A stretch of DNA of 64,000 nucleotides, from the NCBI RefSeq assembly GCF_042477335.2, contig NC_091249.1:47972001-48036000 (forward strand), given 5' to 3'. Source of the DNA: Ovis canadensis. Its lineage: Eukaryota > Chordata > Mammalia > Artiodactyla > Bovidae. Positions 1 to 11,420 of this stretch are shown here, piece after piece. Below the pieces are notes generated by a model that was not told the origin of the DNA, did not search any database, and was given only the letters and a program-made list of their open reading frames with translations. Each line of letters opens with the position of its first letter. Position 1 is the first letter of the stretch. The translations under genes were made by a program, and so were the position numbers.

Positions 1-106
1 GGGTAGCCATTCCCTTCTCCATGGGATCTTCCCAACTTAGGGATCAAACCTGGGTCTCCTGAATTGCAGGCAGATTCTTTATCCTCCGAGCCACCACAGA
101 AGCCCT
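1..106 (-). repeat. Bov-tA SINE, partial (tRNA-derived half)
   Basis: On the minus strand this reads as the ruminant tRNA-Glu-derived SINE head: GGGCTTC..TGG, then a box-B-like GGTTTGATCCC and the GGGAAGATCCC linker. It is cut by the window edge, so the Bov-A part lies outside. Confidence 0.85.
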
Positions 107-131
107 TTTAACCTATCCTTTTAATAAACCT

Positions 132-143
132 GAGGGGTATGTT
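132..143. repeat. Target-site duplication, left copy (BovB 144-822)
   Basis: GAGGGGTATGTT is identical to bases 823-834. Confidence 0.8.
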
Positions 144-822
144 CCCACGTCCGAGGTCAGGGGCGGTGGCCAAGAGGAGCTACCCCACATCTGAGGTCAG
201 GGGCAGCGGCTGAGAGGAGTGTCAGACTTTATTTTTTGGGCTCCAGAATCACTGCAGATGGTGATTGCAGCCATGAAATTAAAAGATGCTTACTCCTTGA
301 AAGGAAAGTTATGACCAACTTAGATAGCATATTCAAAAGCAGAGATATCACTTTGCCAACAAAGGTCTGTCTAGGTAAGGCTATGGTTTTTCCAGTGGTC
401 ATGTATGGATGTGAGAGTTGGACTGTGAAGAAAGCTGAGTGCCGAAGAATTGATGCTTTTGAACTGTGGTGTTGGAGAAGACTCTTGAGAGTCCCTTGGA
501 CTGCAAGGAGATCCAACCAGTCCATCCTAAAAGAGATCAGTCCTGGGTGTTCATTGGAAGGACTGATGCTAAAGCTGAAACTCTAGTATTTTGGCCACCT
601 CATGCGAAGAGTTGACTCATTGGAAAAGTCTCTGACGCTGGAAGGGATTGGGGGCAGGAGGAGAAGGGGACGACAGAGGATGAGATGGCTGGATGGCATC
701 ACCGACTTGATGGACATGAGTTTGAGTGAACTCTGGGAGTTGGTGATGGACAGGGAGGCCTGGCATGCTGCGATTCATGGGGTCGCAAAGAGTCAGACAC
801 GACTGAGCGACTGAACTGAACC
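144..822 (+). mobile_element. Internally deleted BovB (RTE) retrotransposon
   Basis: About 80 bp of the GC-rich repeats typical of the BovB 5' UTR (CCCACGTCCGAGGTCAGGGG and a second copy) run straight into the C-terminal end of the BovB ORF near base 222 and then its 3' end, ACTGAGCGACTGAACTGAAC. The endonuclease and reverse transcriptase regions are missing. The remaining frame (236-586 and 602-814) is the C-terminal domain with a TAG at 584-586. A 12-bp direct repeat, GAGGGGTATGTT, lies at 132-143 and 823-834, so the deleted form seems to have been inserted as one unit. Confidence 0.85.
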
Positions 823-834
823 GAGGGGTATGTT
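823..834. repeat. Target-site duplication, right copy (BovB 144-822)
   Basis: GAGGGGTATGTT is identical to bases 132-143. Confidence 0.8.
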
Positions 835-1249
835 ATGTCCATCTTGGTCAATATGTGTTAGGTTGTCTGATGGAGTGTTTAAAAGACCAGTGAGACCAAG
901 TAAAGATCTAAATGGTTGCTTCCCCAAACATTGAGTATACTCTGATCATGATCATGAAACCTAACACGATGCTCAAAGCATAGCAGACACTCAAAACAGT
1001 TTTGTTGAGTGAATAAATGAACACAAAATGAATAAATGATTTAATCAGTCCATTCACAACCCCCCTCCCCTGTTAGGAGTTGCTTTGTAAGTTTCTACTC
1101 TTGATAGATGGAAAAGACAAATTAATTATCTATATGAAATCCAAAGCTTCATTACTATTGTTGCCATTTTATTTGCTAATATTCATGTTGTCAAATACAC
1201 TGGCAAACTGCTTTTAACTTCCTTAATGCAAGGTGCTATACAGTCATAT
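835..1249. other. AT-rich unique sequence, no gene seen
   Basis: No long open frame, RNA gene or repeat family was recognised here. Confidence 0.4.
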
Positions 1250-1459
1250 GGGGCTTCCCTGGTGGCTCAGAGGTTAAAGCATCTGCCTGCAATGCGGGAG
1301 ACCTGGGTTCGATCCCTGGGTTGGGAAGATCCCTGGAGAAGGAAACGGCAACCCACTCCAGTATTCTTGCCCGGAGAATCCCATGGACAGAGAAGCCTAG
1401 TGGGCTACAGCCCACGGGGTCGCAAAGAGTTGGACACAACTGAGCGACTTCACTTCACT
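1250..1459 (+). repeat. Bov-tA SINE, near full length
   Basis: It begins GGGGCTTCCCTGGTGGCTCA (tRNA-derived A box), has the B-box-like GGTTCGATCCC near 1306, then the Bov-A monomer, and ends ACTGAGCGACTTCACTTCAC. The 90-codon frame through it is not a gene. Confidence 0.93.
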
Positions 1460-1940
1460 ATCCATTTTAATTATAAAACCATCTCTTTAACAGAATAAAC
1501 TGTTAATTTTCTTAAAATTTCTCTGAAACTCTCTATAAAACTCCCCTAGAATTTTTCCTTCTACATTCTATAAATGTTATAGAAATAATGCAGTTAAATA
1601 AATTAAAAAATGAAAACAAAAATAAATAAATAAATAAATGGTTGCTTCTCTAAAAATCAACTCACTAACTTAAATAATACAAGGGAGGCATTGGTTAGTG
1701 TAACTGAAATTTCTAGGTAAAGTTTGTTTTGATTCTGGACAGAAAAAGTCTTGTAACCAAACAGAACCCTATGCAGCTTTCCTAGGACAGACTCTCCCAT
1801 GTCCTCTGCTTGCCTCTTGCTTGTAGGAAAACTCTAGCCTCCTAAATCGTCTTCAAGTTCCAAAGAATAAATGTAATCAGAGAAGTGAGAAAATGCAGAT
1901 GGAGAGCAAAACAGCTAAGCAAGTCAAAATAATAATAGTT
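1460..1940. other. AT-rich unique sequence with a short (AAAT)n run
   Basis: A short AAAT microsatellite sits near 1618-1640. Nothing else was recognised. Confidence 0.4.
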
Positions 1941-2380
1941 AGCCATTAAACAAAATCAAGGATCTTGAGTTACCCCCGGAGGTCTAAAGGTAATATTCTT
2001 AGCTATGTCCTTTGAGCTGTGTTGCAGATATTGAAACCTTTGCCAAGTGGAAGAAGTTAATTGTATATTGCCCACAACCACATAGACCCCAGACCAGTTA
2101 GAACCAGAAAGTTGATGATGTTGACTCCCAATTACCTTACCACCAATCAATCAGAAGAATGTCTATGAGCTGATCACACACCCTGCAACACCCTGTCTTC
2201 AAAAACCTTTCCCTGAAAGCCAGCAGACAGTTAGGCCTTTTAAAAACAAGCTACCTGGACTCCTTGCTTGGTGCCCTGCAGTAATGCTGGTTTTTCCTTC
2301 CTCACAACCTGGTGTCAGTAGATTGGCTTTTCTGTGGGAGGGTGAGCGGACCCAAGGTTGGTTTGGTGAGAGTTCCTTTT
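1941..2380 (+). repeat. Probable solitary LTR fragment (ERV-like)
   Basis: The 3' part resembles mammalian ERV LTR ends: CACCAATCAATCAGAAGA, a CTTCAAAAACC box, CTTGCTTGGTGCCCTGCA, then ACAACCTGGTGTCAGTAGAT and GAGCGGACCCAAGGTTGG. No gag, pol or env sequence adjoins it. The family was not assigned and the 5' limit is approximate. Confidence 0.45.
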
Positions 2381-2671
2381 TCTCAATATCTCTGCTTTGT
2401 TTCCTTGATACTGACACCAGCATGAGCAGTTCTCCCTTAGAGTTTTAAGGTGTCAGCCAGTAGTTTCCAGGTTAAAACATTCTTCTCCACATGTGACAGG
2501 AAGGGAGTTTTGGCAGCAGCTCAGGAAAAGAAGGAGCTTTCCTTTCCATGAAGCCTAGCATATATCTCCACGAGCCCTTTGTGGGTCTTGTTGAGTCACG
2601 TGTTTATCCCTGAAGCAGTCACATGGCCAGGGAGATAGACTTAGTTGATTTCCTTGAGTTAGGGGTAGATT

Positions 2672-3270
2672 CCATCAGTTTGCTTGAGCTGTTGTAACAA
2701 AGTGCCACAAAGTGTGTGACTTAATAGAAATTTATTCTCTTACAGTTTTGTAGGCAAGAAGTTCAAAATCAAGGTGTTGGTAGGACGATGATTTCTTAAA
2801 GGCTCTAGGGGAGAATTTGTAGCATGCCTTTCTCTTGACATCTGGTTTCTGCCAACAGCCCTTGGCATTCGTTGGTTTGCAGCTGCACAACTCTTATCTC
2901 TGTCTCTGTTGCTACGTGGAATTCTTCTTCATGTGTTTGTGTCCAAACTTCCCTCTTTTATTAAAGATACCAGTTATAGTAGATTTGTAGTTGCTTAGTT
3001 GCTAAGTTGTTTAGTTGCTAATCTGGCTCTTTGTGACTCCATGGACTGTAGCCCGCCTGGCTCCTTCTGTCCATGGGATTTTCCAGGCAAGAGTACTGGA
3101 ATGGGTTGCCATTTCCTTCTCCATGGGATCTTCCTGACCTTTGGGCTTACCCGGATGATCTCATCTTACTTGATTCTATCCAAAAAGGCTCTATTTCCTA
3201 ATAAAAAAGTTATATTCTCAGGTACTGGAGGTTAGGATTCTGTGTGTCTGTCCATAATTAAATCCATAAC
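2672..3270 (-). repeat. MLT1 LTR (ERVL-MaLR), split by a SINE
   Basis: On the plus strand this is the reverse of an MLT1 LTR: CAGTTTGCTTGAGCTGTTGT, CAAAGTGCCACAAAG, TTTATTCTCTTACAGTTTTG, and after the inserted SINE GATGATCTCATCTTACTTGA and CAGGTACTGGAGGTTAGGA. It is an ancient solo LTR without coding sequence. The Bov-tA at 2989-3150 interrupts it. Confidence 0.8.
2989..3150 (-). repeat. Bov-tA SINE, Bov-A part, nested in MLT1
   Basis: TTTGTGACTCCATGGACTGT and CAAGAGTACTGGAATGGGTT mark the Bov-A monomer in reverse. MLT1 sequence resumes on the far side. Confidence 0.85.
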
Positions 3271-3404
3271 AGGATGAATTCATTTATAAAGACTTCTTTG
3301 GTTATTAGAAGGGGTAATTGGATGCTGGAGAGGCAAAAGAAAAACACTGACACATTACTGTTAGAAATAGTCATAATTATAGCCATTCTACTCTCTGATT
3401 TCCA

Positions 3405-3417
3405 TTTCTTAGTTCAG
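3405..3417. repeat. Target-site duplication, left copy (BovB 3418-4784)
   Basis: TTTCTTAGTTCAG is identical to 4785-4797. Confidence 0.8.
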
Positions 3418-4784
3418 TTCAGTTCACTGCAGTCACTCAGTCATGTCCCATTGTTTGCAACCCCGTGAATCACAGCACACCAGGCCTCCCCGTCCATCAC
3501 CAACTCCCCGAGTTCACTTAAACTCATGTCCATCGAGTTGGTGATGCCATCCAGCCATCCCATCCTCTGTTGTCTGCTTCTCCTCCTGCCCCCAATCCCT
3601 CCCAGCATCAGGGTCTTTTCCAATGAGTCAGCTCTTCTCATGAGGTGGCCAAAGCACTGGAGTTTCAGCTTTAGCATCAGTCCTTCCAGAGAACACCCAG
3701 GACTGATCTCCTTTAGAAAGGACTGGTTGAATCTCCTTGCAGTCCAGGGGAATCTCAAGAGTCTTCTCCAACACCACAGTTCAAAAGCATCAATTCTTCA
3801 GTGCTCAGCTTTCTTCACAGTCCAACTCTCACATAGCCTTGACTAGACAGACGTTTGTTGGCAAAGTAATGTCTCTGCTTTTGAATATACTATCTAGGTA
3901 GGTCATAACTTTCCTTCCAAGGAGTAAGTGTCTTTTAATTTCATGGCTGCAATCACCATCTGCAGTGATTTTGGAGCCCCCCAAAATAAAGTCTGACACT
4001 GTTTCCCCACCTATTTCCCATGAAGTGATGTGATCGGATGCCAGGATCTTCGTTTTCTGAATGTTGAGCTTTAAGCCAACTTTTTCACTCTCTTCTTCCA
4101 CTTTCATCAAGAGGCTTTTTAGTTCCTCTTCACTTTCTGCCATAAGGGCGGTGTCATCTGCATAGCTGAGGTTATTGATATTTCTCCTGCCAATCTTGAT
4201 TCCAGCTTGTGCTTCCAGCCCAGCGTTTCTCATGATGCATAGCAGTTAAATAAGCAGGGTGACAATATACAGCCTTGACGTACTCCTTTTCCTATTTGGA
4301 ACGAGTCTGCTGTTCCATGTCCAGTTCTATTGCTTCCTGACCTGCATATAGGTTTCTCAAGAGGCAGGTCAAGTGGTCTGGTATTCCCATCTCTTTCAGA
4401 ATTTTCCAGTTTATTGTGGACCACACAGTCAAAGGCTTTGGCATAGTCAATAAAGCAGAAATAGATGTTTTTCTGGAACTCTCTTGCTTTTCCCATGATC
4501 CAGCAGATGTTGGCAATTTGATCTCTGGTTCCTCTGCCTCTTCTAAAACGAGCTTGAACATCTGGAAGTTCACGGTTCATGTATTGCTGAAGCCTGGCTT
4601 GGAGAATTTTGAGCATTACTTTACTAGCGTGTGAGATGAGTGCAACTGTGTGGTAGTTTGAGCATTCTTTGGCATTGCCTTTCTTTGGAATAGCAATGAA
4701 AACTGACCTTTTCCAGTCCTGTGGCCACTGCTGAATTTTCCAAATTTTCTGGCATATTGAGTGCAGCACTTTCACAGCGTCATC
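3418..4784 (-). mobile_element. BovB LINE, 5'-truncated
   Basis: Minus-strand reading gives the second half of the BovB polyprotein: reverse transcriptase motif A (FIDYAKAFDC), motif B (GVRQGCILSPCLFN) and motif C (YADDTALMAE), then the C-terminal domain and 3' tail. Frame changes near 4230 and 3830 break it into three open pieces (4230-4775, 3829-4233, 3441-3758). The catalytic YADD is intact but the copy cannot make a whole protein. It is flanked by 13-bp TSDs, TTTCTTAGTTCAG, at 3405-3417 and 4785-4797. Confidence 0.93.
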
Positions 4785-4797
4785 TTTCTTAGTTCAG
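4785..4797. repeat. Target-site duplication, right copy (BovB 3418-4784)
   Basis: TTTCTTAGTTCAG is identical to 3405-3417. Confidence 0.8.
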
Positions 4798-5300
4798 TAG
4801 CCCTCTTTGTCTAAAATTCCCACTTCAATAATTCTCCTTACAGGACCTCCCATCCACTCACCCTATGGCCTCACTTCCCTATTTGGCTTGCATTGCAAGG
4901 TTTTCATTACAATCTCTCTCTTGCACAGGCTCTTGGTTATACTTGTGTCCTTCATTGGTGAAGTGCATTGTACAACACTATGATCCTGGCTAAATCTGAT
5001 TCTTGGCTAGCTCTGCTACTGAACTGAGCCTCTGAACATGGCTAGAGAAAAACACACTTAAATGCTGACTAATACCACTTTAAAATTTATGACCGCAAAC
5101 CTCAAATGGTCACTCAATACTGCTGAGCCATCCTGTATTATACATTTTTCTTATTGATCAATTTTCCCACTCTTTCACATCTTCCCCTTTTTTCAAACCT
5201 CCTCTACTCATCTCACAATCCTAGTTCCACCCAATGCCCTTGTGTCTTATTCATTGATAAAAAGAAGGAAACAGAATAGCATCTTCTAATCCACCAATTA
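4798..5300. other. AT-rich sequence, probably old L2-like, no gene
   Basis: It is rich in CTTCC and CCTCC motifs, as in the L2 sequence that follows, but too diverged to assign firmly. Confidence 0.3.
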
Positions 5301-6089
5301 TGAAATCTACCAACATTCCCACAGCTGTACTCTTATCCTTTGCTGTCCCTCCTGGAGCAGTGGATAGACTATTTGTACTCCCCTGAGGGCAGGACTCACC
5401 TTGCTGTGCCTTTGCTTCTGCCAATGCCCTCTGCCCAACACTGTTTCTCTCCATTTATAGGATCATTTCCATAAGCATATAATATACCATCATAGCTCCA
5501 TTATTTGAAAAGTTCTCACCTGTCTTCATATTTCTCTGAAAATTTTTGGTGACTTTCTGCTTCCCTTGGGAACAAAACTTCGTGAAAGAGCTAGACTCAG
5601 CTGGTCTCCACTGTCTGCTCCAATTGGACTCATCACCAAGACTCAATTTAAGCAGCTCTTGTAAAGGCCTCACCCACCTCTACTTTGTCAAACCCATTGG
5701 CCATTCTCAGTCTTTATCTTACCCTCTTGGCAGTTTTGATACAGTTGTTTACTTCCTTCTTTTGGAAACACCTCTTTCCACTTCAGGGAACCACATATTC
5801 TGAGAACTACACATTCACAGTTGGATCACATGCTTGGGAGCACTGGCCACCTCACTGGCCACTCCTCTCACTGCTTCTCTCTTCCCAACATCTAAATGTT
5901 GAAACGCCCCAGGGTGTGATCCTCAGCCTTCCATTCTCTCCAAATATACTCCATAGGTCATGTCAGTCATTCCGTGGCTTTGTATGTCATTCAGTGCTGA
6001 TGACTCCTTTATTTCTATCTCTGGTCCTTAACTCTACCCTCAACGCATATTTTTGGCTACCTATTTTTTATTCTGTTTAGATCTCTGCT
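5301..6089 (+). repeat. Ancient L2 LINE, first segment
   Basis: Several L2-like blocks occur in order: CATCTAAATGTTGAAACGCCCCAGGGTGTGATCCTCAG near 5889 (in two adjoining parts) and GCTGATGACTCCTTTATTTC near 5997. The open frames are short and broken. The L2 is interrupted by BovB at 6097 and resumes at 7761. Confidence 0.65.
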
Positions 6090-6096
6090 AAGTATC

Positions 6097-7753
6097 GATA
6101 AAGGACAGAAATGGTATGGACCTAACAGAAGCAGAAGATATTAAGAAGAGGTGGCAAGCATACACAGAAGAACTGTACAAAAAAGATCTTCACGACCCAG
6201 ATAATCACGATGGTGTGATCACTCATCTAGAGCCAGACATCCTGGAATGTGAAGTCAAGTGGGCCTTAGGAAGCATCACTATGAACAAAGCTAGTGGAGG
6301 TGATGGAATTCCAGTTGAGCTGTTTCAAATCCTGAAAGATGATGCTATGAAAGTGCTGCACTCAATATGCCAGCAAATTTGGAAAACTCAGCAGTGGCCA
6401 TAGGACTGGAAAAGATCAGTTTTCATTTCAATCCCAAAGAAAGGCAATGCCAAAGAATGCTCTAACTACCGCACAATTGCACTCATCTCACATGCTAGTA
6501 AAGTAATGCTCAAAATTCTCCAAGCCAGGCTTCAGCAATACATGAACCGTGAACTCCCTGATGTTCAAGCTGGTTTTAGAAAAGGCAGACGAACCAGAGA
6601 TTAAATTGCCAACATCCACTGGATCATGGGAAAAGCAAGAGAGTTCCAGAAAAACATCTATTCCTGCTTTATTGACTATGCCAAAGCCTTTGACTGTGTG
6701 GTCCACAATAAACTGTGAAAAATTCTAAAAGAGATGGGAATACCAGACCACCTGACCTGCCTCTTGAGAAACCTATATTCAGGTCAGGAAGCAACAGTTA
6801 GAACTGGACATGGAACAACAGACTGGTTCCAAATAGGAAAAGGTGTACGTCAAGGCTGTATATTGTCACCCTGCTTATTTAACTTCTATGCAGAGTACAT
6901 CATGAGAAACGCTGGACTGGAAGAAGCACAAGCTGGAATCAAGATTGGCAGGAGAAATATCAATAACCTCAGCTATGCAGATGACACCGCCCTTATGGCA
7001 GAAAGTGAAGAGGAACTAAAAAGCCTCTTGATGAAAGTGAAAGAGGAGAGTGAAAAAGTTGGCTTAAAGTTCAACATTCAGAAAACGAAGATCATGGCAT
7101 CTGGTCCCATCACTTCATGGGAAATAGATGGGGAAACAGTGGAAACTGTGTCAGACTTTATATTTTGGGGCTCCAAAATCACTGCAGATGGTGATTGCAG
7201 CCGTGAAATTAAAAGACACTTACTCCTTGGAAGGAAAGTTATGACCAACCTTGATAGCATATTCAAAAGCAGAGACATTACTTTGCCAACAAAAGTCCGT
7301 CTAGTCAAGGCTATAGTTTTTCCAGTGATCATGTATGGATGTGACAGTTGGACTGTGAAGAAGGCTGAGTGTCAAAGAATTGATGCTTTTGAACTGTGTT
7401 GTTGGAGAAGACTCTTGAGAGTCCCTTGGACTGCAAGGAGATCCAACCAGTCCATTCTAAAGGAGATCGGTCCTGGGTGTTCTTTGGAAGGACTGATGCT
7501 GAAGCTGAAACTCCAATACTTTGGCCACCTCATGTGAAGTGTTGACTCATTGGAAAAGACCCTGATGCTGGGAGGGATCGGGGGCAGGAGGAGAAGGGGA
7601 AGACAGAGGATGAGAAGGCTGGATGGCATCACTGACTCGATGGACATGAATTTGGGTGAACTCTGGGAGTTGGTGATGGACAGAGAAGCCTGACATGCTG
7701 CAATTCATCGGGTCGCAAAGAGTCGGAGATGACTATGTGACTGAACTGAACTG
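6097..7753 (+). mobile_element. BovB LINE, 5'-truncated, with a 267-codon open piece
   Basis: It starts at the sequence for the linker before the reverse transcriptase (DRNGMDLTEAEDIKKRW region) and runs to the 3' end CTGAACTGAA. Open pieces are 6116-6403 and 6734-7537. The second contains motif B (GVRQGCILSPCLFN), motif C (YADDTALMAE) and the C-terminal domain. In-frame stops include TAG at 6401-6403, TAA near 6602 and TGA near 6716 and 7535. A short 7-bp repeat, AAGTATC, at 6090-6096 and 7754-7760 is the likely TSD. It lies inside an L2 relic, so it is younger than that L2. Confidence 0.92.
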
Positions 7754-7760
7754 AAGTATC

Positions 7761-8312
7761 ACAAATTATTATCTCTCAAACAGAACTCTTGATTTCTACT
7801 ACTGATCCTTTTCCTTCCTCAGTCGGTCTCATCTCATTATACGGCCACATAACATACTCTTTTGTTTGGAGTCATCCTTGCTTCTTCTCATGTTACACTT
7901 CACATTTAATCAGCTGACAAAACTTGCAAATCTAGTAGTAAAATATATCCTGGAATGAAAAAGATATCCTGAATCCCATTACTCTGACCATATTCACTTT
8001 TAGCTGACCCCATTCCGGCCTACTATAATCTCTTTTCTGAGTAATTTCAATACTTATCAATCAGATTTCCTGTTTCCACGCTTTCCTCCCTACAGTCTAT
8101 TTCTCTAGTAGCCGCAATGGTTTTTAGGTCATTAATTGGATCATATTATTCTGTCATTATCAGTATTCCAATGAATAAAATATTGTCCAAAGTGCTTATC
8201 ATGATTTAGCACCTGTTCTCCTTTCCAATCTCATCTGTTTCTCTTACCACTATCCCTGGCTCACTCCTTGAGTCTAACCTGTGTTTTTCTGTCATAGCAC
8301 CTAACACTTCCT
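7761..8312 (+). repeat. Ancient L2 LINE, second segment
   Basis: L2-like 3' sequence follows the BovB, for example GGAGTCATCCTTGCTTCTTC near 7868 and a pyrimidine-rich tail. It continues the L2 left of the BovB in the same orientation. Confidence 0.6.
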
Positions 8313-8589
8313 GGAGAGAAGGCAATGGCACCCCACTCCAGTACTCTTGCCTGGAAAATCCCATGGATGGAGGAGCCTGGTGGGTTGCAGTCCATGGGGT
8401 CGTGAAGAGTCAGACACGACTGAGTGACTTCACTTTCACTTTTCACTTTCATGCATTGAAGAAGGAAATGGCAACCCACTCCAATGTTCTTGCCTGGAGA
8501 ATCCCAGGGACTGGGGAGCCTGGTGGGCTGCCGTCTATGGGGTCACACAGAGTCAGACACAACTGAAGCAACTCAGCAGCAGCAGCAAC
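8313..8589 (+). repeat. Bov-A2 SINE (dimer)
   Basis: Two Bov-A monomers in tandem, starting GAGAAGGCAATGGCACCCCA and GAAGGAAATGGCAACCCACT. The spacer is TTCACTTTTCACTTTCATGC and the tail (CAGCAG)n. CTTCCTG on both sides is a possible short TSD. Confidence 0.93.
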
Positions 8590-8700
8590 GCTTCCTGAAT
8601 ATCATATTCTATATTTATTTTTATCTTCTATATCCTCAGTACCTAGAGTAGAGAGTGATGACTGTAAGTAAGAGGTGCCAATAAACATGGCTTGGATAAT
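8590..8700 (+). repeat. Ancient L2 3' end
   Basis: TATCCTCAGTACCTAGAGTA, then AGAGGTGCCAATAAACATGG, resembles the L2 end (AGTGCCTAGCACAG, then CAATAAATATT). Confidence 0.5.
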
Positions 8701-8890
8701 AATAATAATATTACCAATAGCTCATACTCAAACTTATATGAGCCATGGACTTAGTGCTCCATATAAATTATTTAGTAATTATTTCAGCTCTATAATGTAG
8801 GTTTCATCATTATTCCATTTAAGGGATTAGCAAATTGAAACTGACACAATGTCACAGTTGCTAAGTGGTAAAGACTGAAAATCCTGAAAC
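8701..8890 (+). repeat. MIR SINE relic
   Basis: The MIR core is recognisable in GTAATTATTTCAGCTCTATA, a CATCATTATTCCATTTAAGG block and GTCACAGTTGCTAAGTGGTA. Confidence 0.55.
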
Positions 8891-10740
8891 CCTGAAAACC
8901 CTGGCTCTTGGGTTTTAGAACCTTGCTCTTGAACATTCTTCCTTTCTCAATGCCATACCATCTTACCCTAAATATTAAACCCTACCACAAACCCAGAGAA
9001 GTTCCCTGCTCCCTCTTAGAAGTGAAAGTGGATGCTAATGGTGCTAGTGTGCCTGCATACTCTTGGCACATTCCCCAGCTTCACGTCCCAAATCCAGTCT
9101 CCAGGTCCTTCTTGCTTCATTGCTTCCTGAAGACATTTTGCCTTTGCTTTCTTTTACGTTTGCTCCCAGGTGCCCCTGGCACAGCCTATTAACTCTTTTA
9201 AGAGTTCTTATGCTTCTTGTCTCCTAGAATTGTCAGGTCAATTTTCACTTTTATCATATTGCCACAAAGATGTGAATGCATACTTTCATGTATGAGTGAA
9301 TGCATTTAAATTAAAGGAACTGAGTTCCCACAAATAATTCGACATTGGATATAACGACTGAGACCTTAGGCCTCTACTGGAACTCAGCGGCTATTTGATT
9401 GATTAGTAAATGAGTACTCAAAACCTAAATAACCCTATTTTTCACTTTTTAAAATGAATTTAATATTAGTTGTTGCTTCGAGAATAACTATACTTGTACT
9501 TAGTGGAACTTAATTTGTATGTTTCAATTGCAAAGAATGCTATTTATTTGTGGATCTCACTTATAAATAAGCAGAGGAGTGATTTGGAAGGATTTTCCTC
9601 TTCTACGTGTGTCTGAAATTTTTTTTTTTTTTTTTTTTTTAGGAAGAGCTAAAAGTGGAAGAATCAGGCAAATTATTGTAAGTGCTAGTTATCATTACTT
9701 TACCACTGAATACCTGTCTCTTTAGAGCAGAGTCTCTATGATGCTGCCGTATGCTTCTCTGGAGTGTTTCACTTTATTCTACCTACCATTCTGCAGAACA
9801 GTCACTAGATTTTGCAGACAGAAAATAACCCTTTAGGCATTTTTAAAAATAGCACGTTCACTTTTAATTTGAAGGCAGCTCACTTCCCTTGTTTATGCTG
9901 AAAGCCTCTTCTTTTAGAGAACTCTCTCTCGATTCCCTTTGGATAATTAAATAACTGGTCTTGTTCACTGCTTTTTTGGACCTGGAGGCTTGCCCTGATT
10001 CAGCAGCTGATTTTGATGCAGATTTTAAGATAAATCCACTTGTTAAGGTAGATCTGCTTTCCAGTTTCCTTAGATAATATATGTGAAGGACCTGTGGACT
10101 CCACTGGCCAAATCAATTGTGAAATTAACTAAAAAGCTAAAATGAGGCTTCTCTCATTTGTCTTTGAAGAAAAAGCATTGACAATATTGTCTATAAAGGA
10201 AACCAGTGGCTATCTCTTCTAAAGAAATGAGTCCCTTAATCTCTGAATACCAAGGCTAATTTTTTTTAGGACTGTCCACTCATTTCCCACTTAGCTTCTA
10301 AAAGCATGATGTTCTTGCGTTCTTGCAACACACAGAATCACAGTTTCATGCATATCATCTCTGACACTCACGTTTATGGACTCAGGAACACAGCTGTCCT
10401 GAAACTCTTTCTGGGCCAAAGTTGAGAATGATTTACTTGGAGTCAGTTTGCCAACCACAGGGTCTACAAATCTGCTGATTCACTCAGTTCTTGAAGAAAA
10501 ATCAATTGTGTCAAATCGTCTTGCACTATGATAGGAAACATTGTGAGCAGAAGTCAATTCAGTATTAATTTAGTGCTTTGTATTTGACACCACTTGACAC
10601 TGAGCTAAAGCTGACTCTCTGGCCGCATAAAACAGCATGATGGGCTGCACTTCTATCATTTCACTGCTACCTACTACTGTTTCTGCCACCTCTAGTACCT
10701 CCGCTGCAACGACGACTACTGCTGCTTCCATGGCTACTGC
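8891..10740. other. Unique AT-rich DNA, no gene recognised
   Basis: A 20-plus base T run lies near 9618-9641. A 94-codon frame (8908-9192) has no recognisable domain. No splice-bounded exon could be supported. Confidence 0.4.
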
Positions 10741-10960
10741 ATACAGTTTATAAGGCACCCAGTATGTGATAGGTACATTTTGGATCATTTCTACTTAATA
10801 CAACAGCTCTAATCATGTAAGAACTATTAATATGTCTATTATAATTTTACAAGTCAAAGCACAAAGCAGTCAAGTAACTTGCTCAAAGTCTCATAGCTAG
10901 TAGTGAAGAATGGGGCTACGAGTTCTAATTTCAGACCTTTGTACTACCTGTACTCAGCAT
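10741..10960 (+). repeat. MIR SINE relic
   Basis: CAAGTAACTTGCTCAAAGTC and CATAGCTAGTAGTGAAGAAT match the conserved MIR core and its 3' part. Confidence 0.65.
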
Positions 10961-11094
10961 CTCATTAACAATATCAGATGGTAGATGCATCAAAAGAATA
11001 TTTACTTTGTATATTTTAATGTATTAATAGTATAAGCCATCTGAGAGATTTGCCAACATGAGCTGCATATAAATTATATTTTTTTGTTCTTTTT

Positions 11095-11247
11095 TATCTT
11101 CAAGATGACTTTATTTTTTTTAAATAAAAATTTTATTTTACATTGGCGCATAGTTGATTAACAATGTTGTGTTAATTTTAGGTGTACAGTCAAGTGATTC
11201 AGTTATACATATAAATGTATCCTAGGTTTCAGATTCTCTTTCTGGTT
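11095..11247 (-). repeat. Artiodactyl L1 3' region, left part
   Basis: TACATTGGCGCATAGTTGAT, then GTGATTCAGTTATACATATA, is the reverse of the ruminant L1 3' region. It resumes at 11421 after a BovB tail. Confidence 0.7.
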
Positions 11248-11420
11248 CAGTTCAGTTCAGTCCAGTCACTCAGTTATGTCTGACTCTTTGTGACCCCATG
11301 GGCTATAGCACACCAGGCTTCCCTGTCCATCACCAACTTCTGGAGCTTACTCAAACTCATGTCCATCGAATCAGTGTTGCTATCCAAACATCTCCTCTTC
11401 TGTCGTCCCCTTCTCCTCTA
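11248..11420 (-). mobile_element. BovB 3' tail, short, nested in L1
   Basis: GGTTCAGTTCAGTTCAGTCC to TCGTCCCCTTCTCCTC in reverse is the last 170 or so bases of BovB. L1 sequence flanks both sides. Confidence 0.88.

Noticed and set aside
132-222. GC-rich pair of repeats as a promoter or CpG island
   Set aside because: The units match the 5' UTR repeats of the BovB at 22.8-23.2 kb, so they belong to the transposon.
229-525. 98-codon minus frame and many like it ([20 protein letters not shown]-type)
   Set aside because: Antisense reading of the BovB C-terminal domain. It recurs in every BovB copy because the sequence is conserved, not because the frame is coding.
1250-1320. tRNA gene from A-box and B-box-like motifs
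   Set aside because: These are the tRNA-derived heads of Bov-tA SINEs, which lack a foldable acceptor stem and are repeated throughout the window.
8563-8590. CAG run as a triplet-repeat gene feature
   Set aside because: It is the standard (CAG)n tail of Bov-A2, also seen at 41195-41214 and 48702-48721.
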